Shown: positions 36,255 through 45,513, counted from the first letter of the stretch. The stretch is 64,000 nt of DNA from Microseira sp041929235 (GCF_041929235.1 NZ_JBHFNP010000349.1:38408-102407), one strand, 5' to 3'. Notes: generated from the letters alone by a model not told the origin. Numbers and translations are program-made.

Positions 36255-36728
36255 ATGTCTACGGAACAAGAACCAGCGAGGGAGGCTTCCCAAAGGGATC
36301 GCCTCCCCTTTGAACCTGCTAAGAAACGTCAAAAACCCCCTAAAAAAACTCCAGCACCAGTAGAAACGGCTGACAAGAACCGCCAAAAAACTCCAGTTTC
36401 AAAAGCAGAAATGGCAATTCCAGCCGCCGTCAGCCAGCGCATGGCACGGCGGATGGCTTTCTTCTGCGGTATTCCTACGGCTTTGGGCATGTTAACGTTT
36501 GTGGTGAGCTATTTTGTCCTGACCAATGCTTGGTTTAATCTGCCCAATAGTGCCGTTGTCCTAGTGAGTATGGGCTTTTTTGGTTTAGGCGTCTTGGGGT
36601 TGACCTATGGCGTTCTTTCCGCTTCTTGGGATGAAGAAGTACCGGGGAGCCTGTGGGGTTTCCCAGAGTTTACTACCAATTTCGGACGCATGACCGCAGC
36701 ATGGCGCGCTTCCAGGCAAAAAAACTAG
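36255..36728 (+). CDS. PAM68 family protein
   Basis: This 157-residue protein has a basic, disordered N-terminal half (PAKKRQKPPKKTPAPVE) and two transmembrane helices (about 75-97 and 105-125), ending with LWGFPEFTTNFGRMTAAWRA. This matches PAM68, a thylakoid factor that assists photosystem II assembly (and an NDH-related homologue in plants). It is 15 bp after rpsO and likely co-transcribed, a conserved cyanobacterial arrangement. Confidence 0.92.
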   Translation: MSTEQEPAREASQRDRLPFEPAKKRQKPPKKTPAPVETADKNRQKTPVSKAEMAIPAAVSQRMARRMAFFCGIPTALGMLTFVVSYFVLTNAWFNLPNSAVVLVSMGFFGLGVLGLTYGVLSASWDEEVPGSLWGFPEFTTNFGRMTAAWRASRQKN

Positions 36729-36910
36729 ACGGGTCAATTGTCAGTTGTTGTTGCCACTGACGACTGACGACTGACGACTGACCAATGACAAAAGTTGCCA
36801 TTATGGCTGAATTCAACCGGGCGTTGCTATTACGCTATGAATGGCTGATAAATTCCTAACAAATTAGCTTAAGGCGTTTTGTACACAAGCAACTTAGCAG
36901 GTTCTTAAAC

Positions 36911-37972
36911 ATGATTGTAGTAATGAAAGTCGGCTCGCCAGAAGCCGAAATTAACCGAGTCAGCGACGAACTTACAACTTGGGGTTTGTCGCCAGAAAAA
37001 ATTGTTGGGAAACACAAAGTAGTAATTGGTTTAGTCGGCGATACCGTTGATTTAGACCCTTTGCAAATTCAGGAAGTTAGCCCCTGGATCGAGCAAGTGC
37101 TGCGGGTAGAGCAGCCGTTTAAGCGCGCCAGCATCGAGTACCGTCACGGCGAACCCAGCGAAGTAGCGGTTCCCACGCCGAACGGAACTGTTTATATTGG
37201 GCAGAATCACCCCTTGGTCGTCGTGGCTGGGCCTTGCTCGGTAGAAAACGAAGAGATGATAATCGAAACTGCGCGCCGTGTCAAGGCAGCAGGGGCACAA
37301 TTTTTGCGCGGTGGTGCTTATAAACCGAGAACTTCGCCTTATGCTTTCCAAGGACATGGGGAAAGCGCCTTGGAATTATTGGCAGCAGCGCGGGAAGCGA
37401 CTGGACTCGGTATCATTACAGAATTGATGGATGCCGCTGAATTGCAAATAGTGGCAGAAGTGGCGGATGTGATCCAAATTGGTGCCCGCAACATGCACAA
37501 TTTCTCGCTGTTGAAGAAAGTCGGGGCGCAAGATAAGCCGATTTTGCTCAAGCGAGGAATGGCGGCGACGATTGAAGATTGGCTGATGGCAGCTGAGTAT
37601 ATCTTGGCTGCGGGCAACCCGAACGTGATTTTATGCGAACGGGGTATCCGCACGTTTGACCGGCAGTATGCGCGCAATACATTAGATTTAGCAGTATTGC
37701 CCGTATTGCGAAGTCTGACTCACCTACCGATTATGATCGACCCCAGTCACGGTACCGGACGCGCCGAGTACGTGCCTGCAATGGCACTGGCGGCGATCGC
37801 AGGTGGTGCAGACTCGCTGATGATCGAAGTCCACCCCAACCCCGCCAAAGCGCTTTCTGATGGCCCTCAATCCTTGACTCCAGAACGGTTTGACCGTTTA
37901 ATGCAAGAAATGGCAGTCATTGGCAAAGCAGTCAACCGCTGGCCTCAACCTGTGGCGGCGGCGATCGCTTAA
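36911..37972 (+). CDS. aroF: 3-deoxy-7-phosphoheptulonate synthase, class I-beta
   Basis: The 353-residue enzyme condenses PEP with erythrose-4-phosphate, the first shikimate step. Residues 1-90 form a ferredoxin-like regulatory domain (MIVVMKVGSPEAEINRVSDE), typical for I-beta enzymes. The KDO8P/DAHP barrel follows: VVAGPCSVENEEM, QFLRGGAYKPRTSPYAFQG, VIQIGARNMHNFSLLKKV, and MIDPSHGTGRAEYVPAMALA with metal-binding residues. The tail PVAAAIA is short. No promoter is certain; the upstream gap holds ACTGACGACTGACGACTGA repeats. Confidence 0.95.
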   Translation: MIVVMKVGSPEAEINRVSDELTTWGLSPEKIVGKHKVVIGLVGDTVDLDPLQIQEVSPWIEQVLRVEQPFKRASIEYRHGEPSEVAVPTPNGTVYIGQNHPLVVVAGPCSVENEEMIIETARRVKAAGAQFLRGGAYKPRTSPYAFQGHGESALELLAAAREATGLGIITELMDAAELQIVAEVADVIQIGARNMHNFSLLKKVGAQDKPILLKRGMAATIEDWLMAAEYILAAGNPNVILCERGIRTFDRQYARNTLDLAVLPVLRSLTHLPIMIDPSHGTGRAEYVPAMALAAIAGGADSLMIEVHPNPAKALSDGPQSLTPERFDRLMQEMAVIGKAVNRWPQPVAAAIA

Positions 37973-38092
37973 TCCTACAAGCCAAAAATCCCCCATTTTC
38001 TCCAAATTTCTAGGGGCAGTTCTCTAACTTGCCCCTAAATTATTATCTGTATACTTAACACGCGCGCAAACTGACAGGAAAGGTTGCTAAGA

Positions 38093-38480
38093 CAGGACTT
38101 ACGCAAACTTTCTATATGTAGGGTGCGTTAGCGATAGCGTAAAGCACCATAATAGGCTACCAATCTAAGACGGGACAAAATGCCCTCTCTCGAAGGGGAA
38201 AGGGGAAAAGGGGAAAGCTTGTTCATCCTTCCCCCTTTTACCTTTTCCCTTTTCCCCTTTCTAACTGTGTTGTCCCGCTTTAGCCTGGTAGCCCATGATA
38301 CAGCGAGAATCGCTGTTATGAGGTAAACCATCACTGATATTGAGAAAGATGAGGAAGATCGGGAAGATAGGGAAGTAATTACTTCTACTTCGTTACCTCC
38401 CTCATCTCCATCACCTCCATCATGTACCTCATATGAGCGCAACCCGCTGTATTATATTTAGTGCGATCGCGTAAGTCCTG
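38093..38480. mobile_element. 388-bp MITE with CAGGACTTACGC ends and TAAGA duplication, nested palindromes
   Basis: CAGGACTTACGC (38093-38104) and GCGTAAGTCCTG (38469-38480) are perfect inverted ends. TAAGA flanks both sides (38088-38092 and 38481-38485). Inside are further palindromes: GGCTACCA...CGGGACAA with its complement (38156-38294) around complementary GGGGAAA/TTTCCCC tracts, and ATACAGCG...ATGAGGTA with its complement (38300-38453), a relative of the 54.26-kb element. It carries no gene. Confidence 0.8.
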
Positions 38481-38531
38481 TAAGAGAAGACTGACAACCT
38501 CTCAAACTCTCCATAACCAATTACCCATTAC

Positions 38532-40736
38532 CTATTCTACTACTTGAATCAAGGCTGAAAGTGCCGCTAATTGAGTCGTATCTACGGCTTGCACTCCTTT
38601 AGAAATAATATCAATACCGGCGCGAGTCATTGCATCCAAATCTCCGAGTAAATTATCCACCACCGCCACAGGTTCATCATCAGATAATCCCAAAGGCGAA
38701 CCTCTACCAAGATTTCGACTTCTGGCAATATTTTGCAACCCTTTTAAGGCATTGCGAAGGGGTTTAACGCTTGCCAGTACCAGCACTTCTAAAGTACCAG
38801 ATGGCCCCCGCAAGCGGAATTGAAAACTATCGCCTGGTTGCGGAATCGCAATCAAATTTCCTGCAGCAACTAAAGCCGCATCTTCAGGCGCATCCCAATC
38901 GCGAGGAAATAAAACAATCAAGTTGCCGCTGGAATCAATTAGTACAGCACTAATATAAAGATTGCGCGCTTCGTTATTTTGAATTTGAATTTGAATATCC
39001 GTTCCCGGTTTAAATTGAATACCTTGGGTAAGATTAACTGGCGATGCGGTTTGAGATTCTCGATCGCCGCGACTAGGAACGATGCTGGATGCACCTCTGC
39101 CATCGATAGATTTGATTGTAGTGGTAACTTTTAAAGCCGAAGATTCTCCGGTTATCAGAGTTCTTAAAATCCGCCCTGCCAGCAACGATTTTAGTTGAGG
39201 TCGCAACCGCTGTTGAATTGCTTCTGCGATTGATTCTCCCACACGACCAAAGGAACCGATTACGGGTTCTCGTCCTGCGGTAAATAACCCAACTGCACCT
39301 ACAGGTGGAGGATTGGGAATCGATTGCTGTTGAAATTGGCGCAAATCTTCCTCGGTAACGCGGCCTAAAATATAATGCAATTCTCCTCTTTGTGCAACGG
39401 GAACAACTTCCATCCGATTGACTGTTTTAATGGTTGTTTGTGCTTTTTCCTTTTCTCCACCTAACGAATCATCTAAACCCAGTTTTAGCGTTAAATTAGC
39501 GGGGATTCCTCGCACTCGTTCGCGCAACAAAACTCCTTCGGCGATCGCACCATTTGATACACTTTGAATAACTTTCCCATATCCCACTAATCCAACGCGA
39601 GATTGTTGTTCAATTTGTCCGATTTCCTGTCCTTTATTGTCAATTAAGCTAAAAATCGCACCCGCTTGAAATGCTTCTAAACTTTGGGATGCCACCCCAC
39701 CTAACCAAAATTCTATTTGATTGCCCGATTTGCGGATAACTCCTTCAGCGCCAGGGGTGATTTTTTCGCTAAAATAGAGTAGTTTTTGCTGATTGTTGCT
39801 TCCCGGTTTTACTTCTAATTCTGGTTCTTGGATAATCGATGATGACTCTGCCAGATCGCGGGTACGCATTGCCAGATTCACAAAGATATTACCGACGGCA
39901 TCGTTGCGAGTTTGCTGCCAAAGATAGCGAGTTAGTAAATAACTAAAAGCACCGGCGCTAAATCCTGCAAACGGTGCATCTGTAGCATATTGATTGTCTT
40001 TGGCGGCGGTAAGTGCAACCCCTTTGGCAATTCCTTGTTCTCGTCGTTGTTGAAACTCTTGGGGAGAAAGATTGAGCTGTTTTAGCCACTTTTGCTGATA
40101 CTCAAATTCTTCGCGACTTGCTTGTTTATCTTCACCCCGGTCTAAACGAGCAGAACGGATAACTAAATTACCCCGATCTCCTCCTCCAGAATAACAGCTA
40201 TCCAAAACAATTGTTAGATTTTCAGTTGGGACGGCAGACATTAATAGAAATAGCGTCTGTCCCATTATGTCTCGAACTATATTAGGAGATTCTGTAACCG
40301 TATCAATCGGGACTAACGTGCTGTTGAGTTTCTTGTTACCAATTGGGTTAGGATCGATGACTCGCGAACCGTGTCCGGAGAAGTGAAAGACGACGATATC
40401 ATCGGGTTTAGCTTGTTTAATTAAATGTTCTTCAAAAGCGGCGATAATGCCGCTGCGGGTTGCTTGTGTATCTTTGATTTCTAGAATATCTTTGGGATTA
40501 AAACCAAAGCGGTGGATGAGCAATTCTCGCTGCATTTCTACATCGGTGAGGCATCCTCGCAAGCTTCGCACGCCATCGGTATAGTTATTAATCCCAACTA
40601 ATAATGCCAGTTGGCGCGGGGTGCTTTGCGCCAGTACCTTTCCGTAGCGATTTGCCCCGTGGAGAAAGTCGAGTTGACTGATGCCTAAAGAGGCGAGGAC
40701 AGAACTGCTAAATTGCAGGAAGTGACGGCGCTTCAT
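38532..40736 (-). CDS. Caspase-like protease (C14/metacaspase) with Tat-like signal and DUF4384-like tail
   Basis: The 734-residue protein begins MKRRHFLQFSSSVLASLGIS, a plausible twin-arginine signal. The caspase-hemoglobinase domain follows: LALLVGINNYTDGVRSLRGC, catalytic His in VVFHFSGHGSRV (about residue 119) and catalytic Cys in IVLDSCYSGGGDRG (about 180). A DUF4384-like beta domain lies near the end (RNLYISAVLIDSSGNLIVLF). Orthocaspases of cyanobacteria cut after Arg/Lys. Its ATG lies one base after the Uma2 stop, so the two are translationally coupled. Export would place it in the periplasm. Confidence 0.9.
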   Translation of the reverse strand: MKRRHFLQFSSSVLASLGISQLDFLHGANRYGKVLAQSTPRQLALLVGINNYTDGVRSLRGCLTDVEMQRELLIHRFGFNPKDILEIKDTQATRSGIIAAFEEHLIKQAKPDDIVVFHFSGHGSRVIDPNPIGNKKLNSTLVPIDTVTESPNIVRDIMGQTLFLLMSAVPTENLTIVLDSCYSGGGDRGNLVIRSARLDRGEDKQASREEFEYQQKWLKQLNLSPQEFQQRREQGIAKGVALTAAKDNQYATDAPFAGFSAGAFSYLLTRYLWQQTRNDAVGNIFVNLAMRTRDLAESSSIIQEPELEVKPGSNNQQKLLYFSEKITPGAEGVIRKSGNQIEFWLGGVASQSLEAFQAGAIFSLIDNKGQEIGQIEQQSRVGLVGYGKVIQSVSNGAIAEGVLLRERVRGIPANLTLKLGLDDSLGGEKEKAQTTIKTVNRMEVVPVAQRGELHYILGRVTEEDLRQFQQQSIPNPPPVGAVGLFTAGREPVIGSFGRVGESIAEAIQQRLRPQLKSLLAGRILRTLITGESSALKVTTTIKSIDGRGASSIVPSRGDRESQTASPVNLTQGIQFKPGTDIQIQIQNNEARNLYISAVLIDSSGNLIVLFPRDWDAPEDAALVAAGNLIAIPQPGDSFQFRLRGPSGTLEVLVLASVKPLRNALKGLQNIARSRNLGRGSPLGLSDDEPVAVVDNLLGDLDAMTRAGIDIISKGVQAVDTTQLAALSALIQVVE

Positions 40737-40737
40737 A

Positions 40738-41424
40738 TTAGGGATGATCGGGTAGATTGCCGAAGCGAATTTGATACTGTTCTAACAAGTTTCTTAATTC
40801 GGTTGCTTGTTCTTCTGGAGACTGATACCGATTACCAGCTTCATCATACCAGTACAACCATTCCCGTTCCAACCCGCAGTAAATACCCATCCCCCGTCCA
40901 ATTCCTAAACCAATTTCTGGCATCCAGACGGGTTCGCCAGCTTGGAGCTGATAAACTCCATCCACTAAACGATAAACTTCAAAAGGAGCGTGTTTATCTC
41001 TTTGCCAAAATTCTGGATTGTAGATGACATAATATAACACTCCCAAGCGGGCATATTTATCCATTTTGTCATCGTATTCATCCCCATAGGTTTGTGAAAC
41101 AACTTCTAAAGTCAAGATGGGAACGATATCGTTTTCTTCCCAAACTACATAATTTTTGCGGAGTTTTCCTCCTTTTAACCTTGGCACTCCCAAACTTAAG
41201 AAACCATCGGGAACTATAGGTATTCTTGGATTCGTGCCTGTATTATGGTATACGCCCATATCTGCGGCGAAAAACCAATCATTGCGGGTTGCCCACAGGA
41301 AACCCAGAATGAGTAACAGGTTGTTGGGGACAAAATTTTGCAGTTCGTTATCCACAGGGGTATCGTCGGAACCAGGTAATTCTTCGCCCGTCGGTAGGCG
41401 CAACCAAGGATCGGATTGTAGCAT
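40738..41424 (-). CDS. Uma2 family (DUF820) PD-(D/E)XK nuclease-like protein
   Basis: The 228-residue product has the Uma2 profile: LRLPTGEELPGSDDTPVDNE, then IVPDGFLSLGVPRL (acidic metal residue), NDIVPILTLEVVSQTYGDEY with the E-x-K-like core (EVVSQ) and a Tyr-rich strand KYARLGVLYYVIYNPEFW. Uma2 proteins are very numerous in cyanobacteria and resemble restriction nucleases; their role is unknown. ATG 41424 is chosen because AGGAGATCC precedes it; the frame also extends to a TTG at 41463 within the repeat. Its stop touches the caspase start. Confidence 0.9.
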   Translation of the reverse strand: MLQSDPWLRLPTGEELPGSDDTPVDNELQNFVPNNLLLILGFLWATRNDWFFAADMGVYHNTGTNPRIPIVPDGFLSLGVPRLKGGKLRKNYVVWEENDIVPILTLEVVSQTYGDEYDDKMDKYARLGVLYYVIYNPEFWQRDKHAPFEVYRLVDGVYQLQAGEPVWMPEIGLGIGRGMGIYCGLEREWLYWYDEAGNRYQSPEEQATELRNLLEQYQIRFGNLPDHP

Positions 41425-41428
41425 TGAT

Positions 41429-41632
41429 GGATCTCCTGTTTGCTTCTGTTTGAATCCTTCCAATATATCTAGCTTTGGTAGCTTTGGTAGGGTGCGTTAG
41501 ACGAGAGTACGGCACCAGTCTCAGTCATTTGGATCTCCTGTTTGCTTCTGTTTGAATCCTTCCAATATATCTAGCTTTGGTAGCTTTGGTAGGGTGCGTA
41601 AGCGTTGCGTAACGCACCAGTCTCAGTCATTT
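41429..41632. repeat. 102-bp tandem duplication upstream of and into the Uma2 ribosome-binding site
   Basis: Two copies (41429-41530 and 41531-41632) begin GGATCTCCTG and end TCAGTCATTT. They differ mainly where the first has AGACGAGAGTACGG and the second AAGCGTTGCGTAACG. The unit includes the Uma2 ribosome-binding site, so the second copy is a displaced leader. Further GTGCGTTACGGC/GCCTAACGCACC palindromes follow to 41755. Confidence 0.85.
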
Positions 41633-41758
41633 GGTGCGTTACGGCATTGCCTAACGCACCCTACTGGATTGTCTCAGCTAAAATGGTGCGTTACGGCGGA
41701 TTGTTAAATTTAAGCTATATCAAAGATTGTCGCCGCCTAACGCACCCTACGATTTTGA

Positions 41759-44497
41759 TTATTCCACCTCCCCAATTAATGTAAATGCTGCCCAATCTTT
41801 GGGATGGGGATATTGCTGCATCATCGTCAGCATTGCCTGTCGTAGTGCTTGCGCTTTATCAGGATTCTTTTGCCAATTTTGATAAAAAGCCTTCATTAAC
41901 TCGGCTGTCGGGGCGTCTGGCACTGCCCAAAGCGATACCATGACGCTGGGTACACCGGCATTAATAAAAGAGCGCGATAACCCAATAATGCCATCCCCGG
42001 TAATTCTGCCTCTGCCGGTATCGCAAGCACTCAATACTACTAATTCGGCATTCAGTTTTAAATCGAGGATTTCTTCAGCAGTTAGTAAACCATTATCGTT
42101 ACCAGAAGGTGCTAAAGCAATGGCACTTCCCAATCCGCGAATATCATCGAAGATGCCGTGAGTGGCTAAATGAATAATCCGCGCTGAGGGCATTTTTTGG
42201 ACAATTGCTGCTTTGGTTCCCAGACTGCCGGTGAGGGGTTGAGCGTTCAACAAAGAAGCAATGGCATTGGCCTCCCTTTCTGCACCAGGAAGGGGGCGCA
42301 ACTGTTGCGGCGGTTCTCCCGGTGCAGGTGGTACGCTGGGCATGATCGGATTTCCTAAGATTAATGCTTGTTTGTTGTTAACTCCTTTGCCGATACGTTC
42401 CCGTTGCTGGCGGGTGAGTTCTAGGACTTGCAGCGAGGGAGCGGTTAAGATGGTATGTTTTTCAATTAAATATTTACCTGATTTGTCTTTTAATGCCGGG
42501 AAGGGAACCAGAAATAGAGAGGATTGGGGAATAAAAATAACGCGGGCATTCGGAGCGGTTGGCAACAGATCGGCAATCGGTTCAATTATAATTTGATGGA
42601 GTTGCTGTAAGCGTTCAGTTTGGTCAGCACCCGGTTTTAATACTATTTCTAGAGTGGCGCGAGTTTCGACATTGGCAGCATTGGCTACTGTGGTACGAGT
42701 GCCGACGCCGATTGATTGGCGACTGAGGGAAACTAACCGGGCTAAAGAAATATCTTTGTCCTGCCACAGGGGTTTGAGATTGGCTTGGCGAAATGCAACT
42801 TCACCTGTGGGTTTGATGACCCAGATGTAGAGTTCTGATTCTTGACTTTGTTGTTTACCTTGAATTTTGAAGCTGTCAGAAATAATCGAATATTGAACCA
42901 GAGTAGCATTTTGAATTTTGGCAATTTGTTTAATCTGCTCAAGGGTGGGTTTGAGAAGATTTGCCGGTAATGTTTCTGCGGGGTTAGCAGATAGCCGCCT
43001 TGCTAGTAACTCGACAAAAGCTCTGGCTCTACCTCGTTCGGCAACTTCTAGTGCTTTGTCGGTTTTATTTTGGGCAATTAGGACTTCTTGTAAAATGCGG
43101 TAGGTGCGAGCTTGTTCCTCAAAAATAGAGACTTTGTTGGTATCGTTGCTGCCTAATTTTTCCCGCAGAGATTCCCAAACTTCGATTCCCTCAAATAGGG
43201 TTTTCTCTGCTGCTGTAAGATTGCCTTGTTTGTGGAGAGCAAGTCCTAGATTATTCAGCGCTAGTCCCTCGCTTTGGGGATCGCCGATTTCTCGTGCAAT
43301 CGCTAAACGCTGCTGGTGGTACTCAATCGCCTTCTGGTAGTCTCCCAGGGAATGGTATGCAAGACCCAGATTTCCCAGAGATTGTCCTTCTCCAAGGCGA
43401 TCGCTAATTTCTCGTGCAATAGCTAAACTCCGCTGCTGGTACTCAATCGCCTTCTGGTAGTCTCCCAGTAAATTGTATGCATTACTCAGACTTCCCAGAG
43501 CCGCGCCTTCCCCAAAGCGATCGCCAATTTCCCGTGTAATGGCTAAACTCTGCTGTTGGTACTCAATCGCCTTCTGGTAATCTCCCAGAGAACGGTATGC
43601 ACTACCCAGATTTACCAGAGATTGTCCTTCCCCTCGGCGATCGCCGATTTCCCGTGCAATAGCTAAACTCTGCTGCTGGTAATCAATCGCCTTCTGGTAG
43701 TCTCCCAGAGAAAAGTATGCAACACCCAGACTCCCCAGAGTCGCTCCTTCCCCAAGGCGATCGCCAATTTCCTGTGTAATGGCTAAACTCTGCTGCTGGT
43801 ACTCAATCGCCTTCTGGTAGTCTCCCAGAGAACGGTATGCATTACCCAGATTTCCCAGAGCATTTCCTTCCCAAAGGCGATCGCCAATTTCCCGTGTAAT
43901 GGCTAAACTTTGCTGGTAGTACTCAATCGCCTTCTGGTAGTCTCCCAGGGAATCGTATGCATTACCCAGATTTCCCAAAGATCGTCCTTCTGCTTGGCGA
44001 TGGCCAATTTCCCGTGTAATGGCTAAACTCTGCTGGTGGTACTCAATCGCCTTCTGGTAGTCTCCCAGGGAATTGTATGCAAGACCCAGATTTCCCAAAG
44101 ATAGTCCTTCTGCTTGGCGATCGCTAATTTGCCGCGCGATGGCTAAACTTTGCTGTTGGTACTCAATCGCCTTCTGGTAGTCTCCCAGGGAATCGTATGC
44201 AAGACCCAGGATTCTCAGAGCATTTCCTTCTCCTTGGCGATCTTTGATTTCTAGGTAGATAGCAAGCGCTTGTTGCAAAGATTGCAATGCTGCCCGAAAT
44301 TGGCTGGTTTCATACTGTTGAATCCCTTGCTCTAAAAGTCGATCTGCTTGGGCTTTTCGTTGTGCAGTCGTCTGCGCCAACACCTTTGGCACTCCCCAGT
44401 TCGCCTTCAAATTGAGACTTGGAGGCATTTCCACAACGGTAGCGACTAGGACGATCAGTACAGCGAATCCAATTTTTGGTAGGCGCATAGCTGTCAA
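41759..44497 (-). CDS. Exported TPR-CHAT protein
   Basis: The 912-residue protein starts with a signal-like hydrophobic segment (GFAVLIVLVATVVEMPP, then VLAQ). It has eight near-identical 40-residue TPR units (LGDYQKAIEYQQQSLAI pattern, about residues 90-410) flanked by two degenerate ones, then a linker and a C-terminal CHAT domain. The CHAT catalytic pair is His in HLATHGIFD (about 775) and Cys in VVLSACDTGRGR (about 824). CHAT is a caspase relative, found in plant separases, cyanobacterial HetF and the Craspase protease of type III-E CRISPR. The unit is followed, same strand, by Uma2 and a caspase. Function here is unknown. Confidence 0.92.
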   Translation of the reverse strand: MTAMRLPKIGFAVLIVLVATVVEMPPSLNLKANWGVPKVLAQTTAQRKAQADRLLEQGIQQYETSQFRAALQSLQQALAIYLEIKDRQGEGNALRILGLAYDSLGDYQKAIEYQQQSLAIARQISDRQAEGLSLGNLGLAYNSLGDYQKAIEYHQQSLAITREIGHRQAEGRSLGNLGNAYDSLGDYQKAIEYYQQSLAITREIGDRLWEGNALGNLGNAYRSLGDYQKAIEYQQQSLAITQEIGDRLGEGATLGSLGVAYFSLGDYQKAIDYQQQSLAIAREIGDRRGEGQSLVNLGSAYRSLGDYQKAIEYQQQSLAITREIGDRFGEGAALGSLSNAYNLLGDYQKAIEYQQRSLAIAREISDRLGEGQSLGNLGLAYHSLGDYQKAIEYHQQRLAIAREIGDPQSEGLALNNLGLALHKQGNLTAAEKTLFEGIEVWESLREKLGSNDTNKVSIFEEQARTYRILQEVLIAQNKTDKALEVAERGRARAFVELLARRLSANPAETLPANLLKPTLEQIKQIAKIQNATLVQYSIISDSFKIQGKQQSQESELYIWVIKPTGEVAFRQANLKPLWQDKDISLARLVSLSRQSIGVGTRTTVANAANVETRATLEIVLKPGADQTERLQQLHQIIIEPIADLLPTAPNARVIFIPQSSLFLVPFPALKDKSGKYLIEKHTILTAPSLQVLELTRQQRERIGKGVNNKQALILGNPIMPSVPPAPGEPPQQLRPLPGAEREANAIASLLNAQPLTGSLGTKAAIVQKMPSARIIHLATHGIFDDIRGLGSAIALAPSGNDNGLLTAEEILDLKLNAELVVLSACDTGRGRITGDGIIGLSRSFINAGVPSVMVSLWAVPDAPTAELMKAFYQNWQKNPDKAQALRQAMLTMMQQYPHPKDWAAFTLIGEVE

Positions 44498-44622
44498 TTA
44501 AATTAACTCCTCAATAGTCTATATCTCTGACAATTGAGTACTTATGCAATTGCAGCCATTTTCTTAACCAAAGCTAATTTCAACAGTTGACAGGTAAGGC
44601 TAGCTCAGTATGTTGCAAAACA
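44498..44622. promoter_or_regulatory. Short leader before the TPR-CHAT gene
   Basis: The TPR-CHAT promoter should lie here. No clear elements. The duplicated 49-nt terminator begins at 44610 on its right. Confidence 0.3.
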
Positions 44623-44658
44623 AAACCAGCGACCGAGATGGGTGCGATCGCTGGTTTA
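44610..44658 (-). terminator. 49-nt terminator, identical to copy at 45689
   Basis: On the minus strand the stem AAACCAGCGA ... TCGCTGGTTT is followed by TGTTTTGC, a U-rich tail. It ends the first RHH/coiled-coil cassette. Positions 44610-44658 are identical to 45689-45737. Confidence 0.8.
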
Positions 44659-44823
44659 TTCAGGCTCTATCTCAGATTCAGATTGAGCTTTAAATTGTTC
44701 TTCCTCTATCTCTCGGAGACGGCGGAGATTTTCAAGCCGTTCAAGCGTTTCCTGTTTTTCGTCTTCATACCAATCTATAAAAGCTTGAACTTTTTCCAGT
44801 CGATTTTCCGCATCTTTAATCAA
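44656..44823 (-). CDS. Coiled-coil partner, cassette 1 (overlapping -1 frame)
   Basis: The frame from TTG 44823 to TAA 44656 encodes LIKDAENRLEKVQAFIDWYE then DEKQETLERLENLRRLREIE and an acidic tail, an almost pure heptad-repeat coiled coil. It is in the -1 frame of the RHH gene. The TTG overlaps the RHH stop (TTGA). The same frame is open upstream, so the product may instead be an RHH-coil fusion made by -1 shifting at a GGGGG run (44837-44841). Its stop codon lies in the duplicated terminator. Confidence 0.5.
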   Translation of the reverse strand: MIKDAENRLEKVQAFIDWYEDEKQETLERLENLRRLREIEEEQFKAQSESEIEPE

Positions 44824-45020
44824 CTGGTCAAGGATTCCCCCAGCGAACGAGCTGGTGAAATCGTAATTTGACCGCGACCTAACTGTTCTAGCAGTTCGCT
44901 TACAGATAAGCCCATCGATCTTGTTAGTTCTTCCACCTTCTCCCTTCCCTCTGGGGTTAATCGAAGTTGAATCCTCTCTGACTTGAGTTGACCGTGTTGA
45001 TGATGTTTGGACTTGGGCAT
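44820..45020 (-). CDS. RHH DNA-binding protein, cassette 1
   Basis: The 66-residue product has a basic N-terminus (MPKSKHHQHGQLKSE), a DNA-contacting strand RIQLRLTPEGREKVEELTRS and helices MGLSVSELLEQLGRG, an RHH fold of CopG type. It ends shortly after the second helix. The overlapping coiled-coil frame begins at its stop codon. A paralogous pair lies 1.1 kb away. It likely binds DNA as a dimer and may autoregulate. Confidence 0.75.
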   Translation of the reverse strand: MPKSKHHQHGQLKSERIQLRLTPEGREKVEELTRSMGLSVSELLEQLGRGQITISPARSLGESLTS

Positions 45021-45089
45021 CTGTATTCGTATCAGACATAAAACTGCTATACAGAACTTGGCTAAACTTACCTAAAGTTCACCATTCAA

Positions 45090-45185
45090 CTAGAAGTAAT
45101 TTCTAGAGGGTCTGCTTCCTGCTTCAACCAAGGGAGTCGGCTCCTTCTTGTCCACAGGCGTCAATTCGGGTGTAGCCCACCCTAT
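45090..45185 (-). pseudogene. Solitary tnpB 3-prime end relic (copy C, inverted)
   Basis: On the minus strand CCGAATTGACGCCTGTGG then ACAAGAAGGAGCCGAC and CCCTTGGTTGAAGCAGG match copies A (17.95 kb) and B (21.5 kb). Upstream TAGGGTGGGC also matches copy B. Nothing else of the gene remains. Confidence 0.6.
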
Positions 45186-45513
45186 GAAGCTTTTGAGCGT
45201 TTTACTTTTGAAGCTAAGAGCCATTGTTCATCCATTATTTTTAGCCAATTTAACGAATCGTGGTTTCCCGTTCGACCTTTTGATAGGCTGGCTAGTTCTG
45301 AATCGACTGTGGTTTACAAACCAGACAATTTTTAGCCTTGGTTTTCGGCATTATTAAGTAATATAGCACAAAAGTGAATCGCCATCCATTAAGTTTCTTT
45401 ATAACTTACTCAATTTGCGTAACTATAAGTAAATTTAGTAAAGAATTTGGCGATTTAATCTAGATCCTTAAATTGTACTGACAATATTTGGGCAATGCCA
45501 GCCTAATGTTGAC

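Noticed and set aside
43260..44270. Possible CRISPR array from regular repeats
   Set aside because: The 120-bp period is coding TPR repeats in one frame, without spacers.
44824..45039. N-terminal part of the 127-codon frame
   Set aside because: It is the antiphase reading of the RHH gene; only the coiled-coil end is supported.
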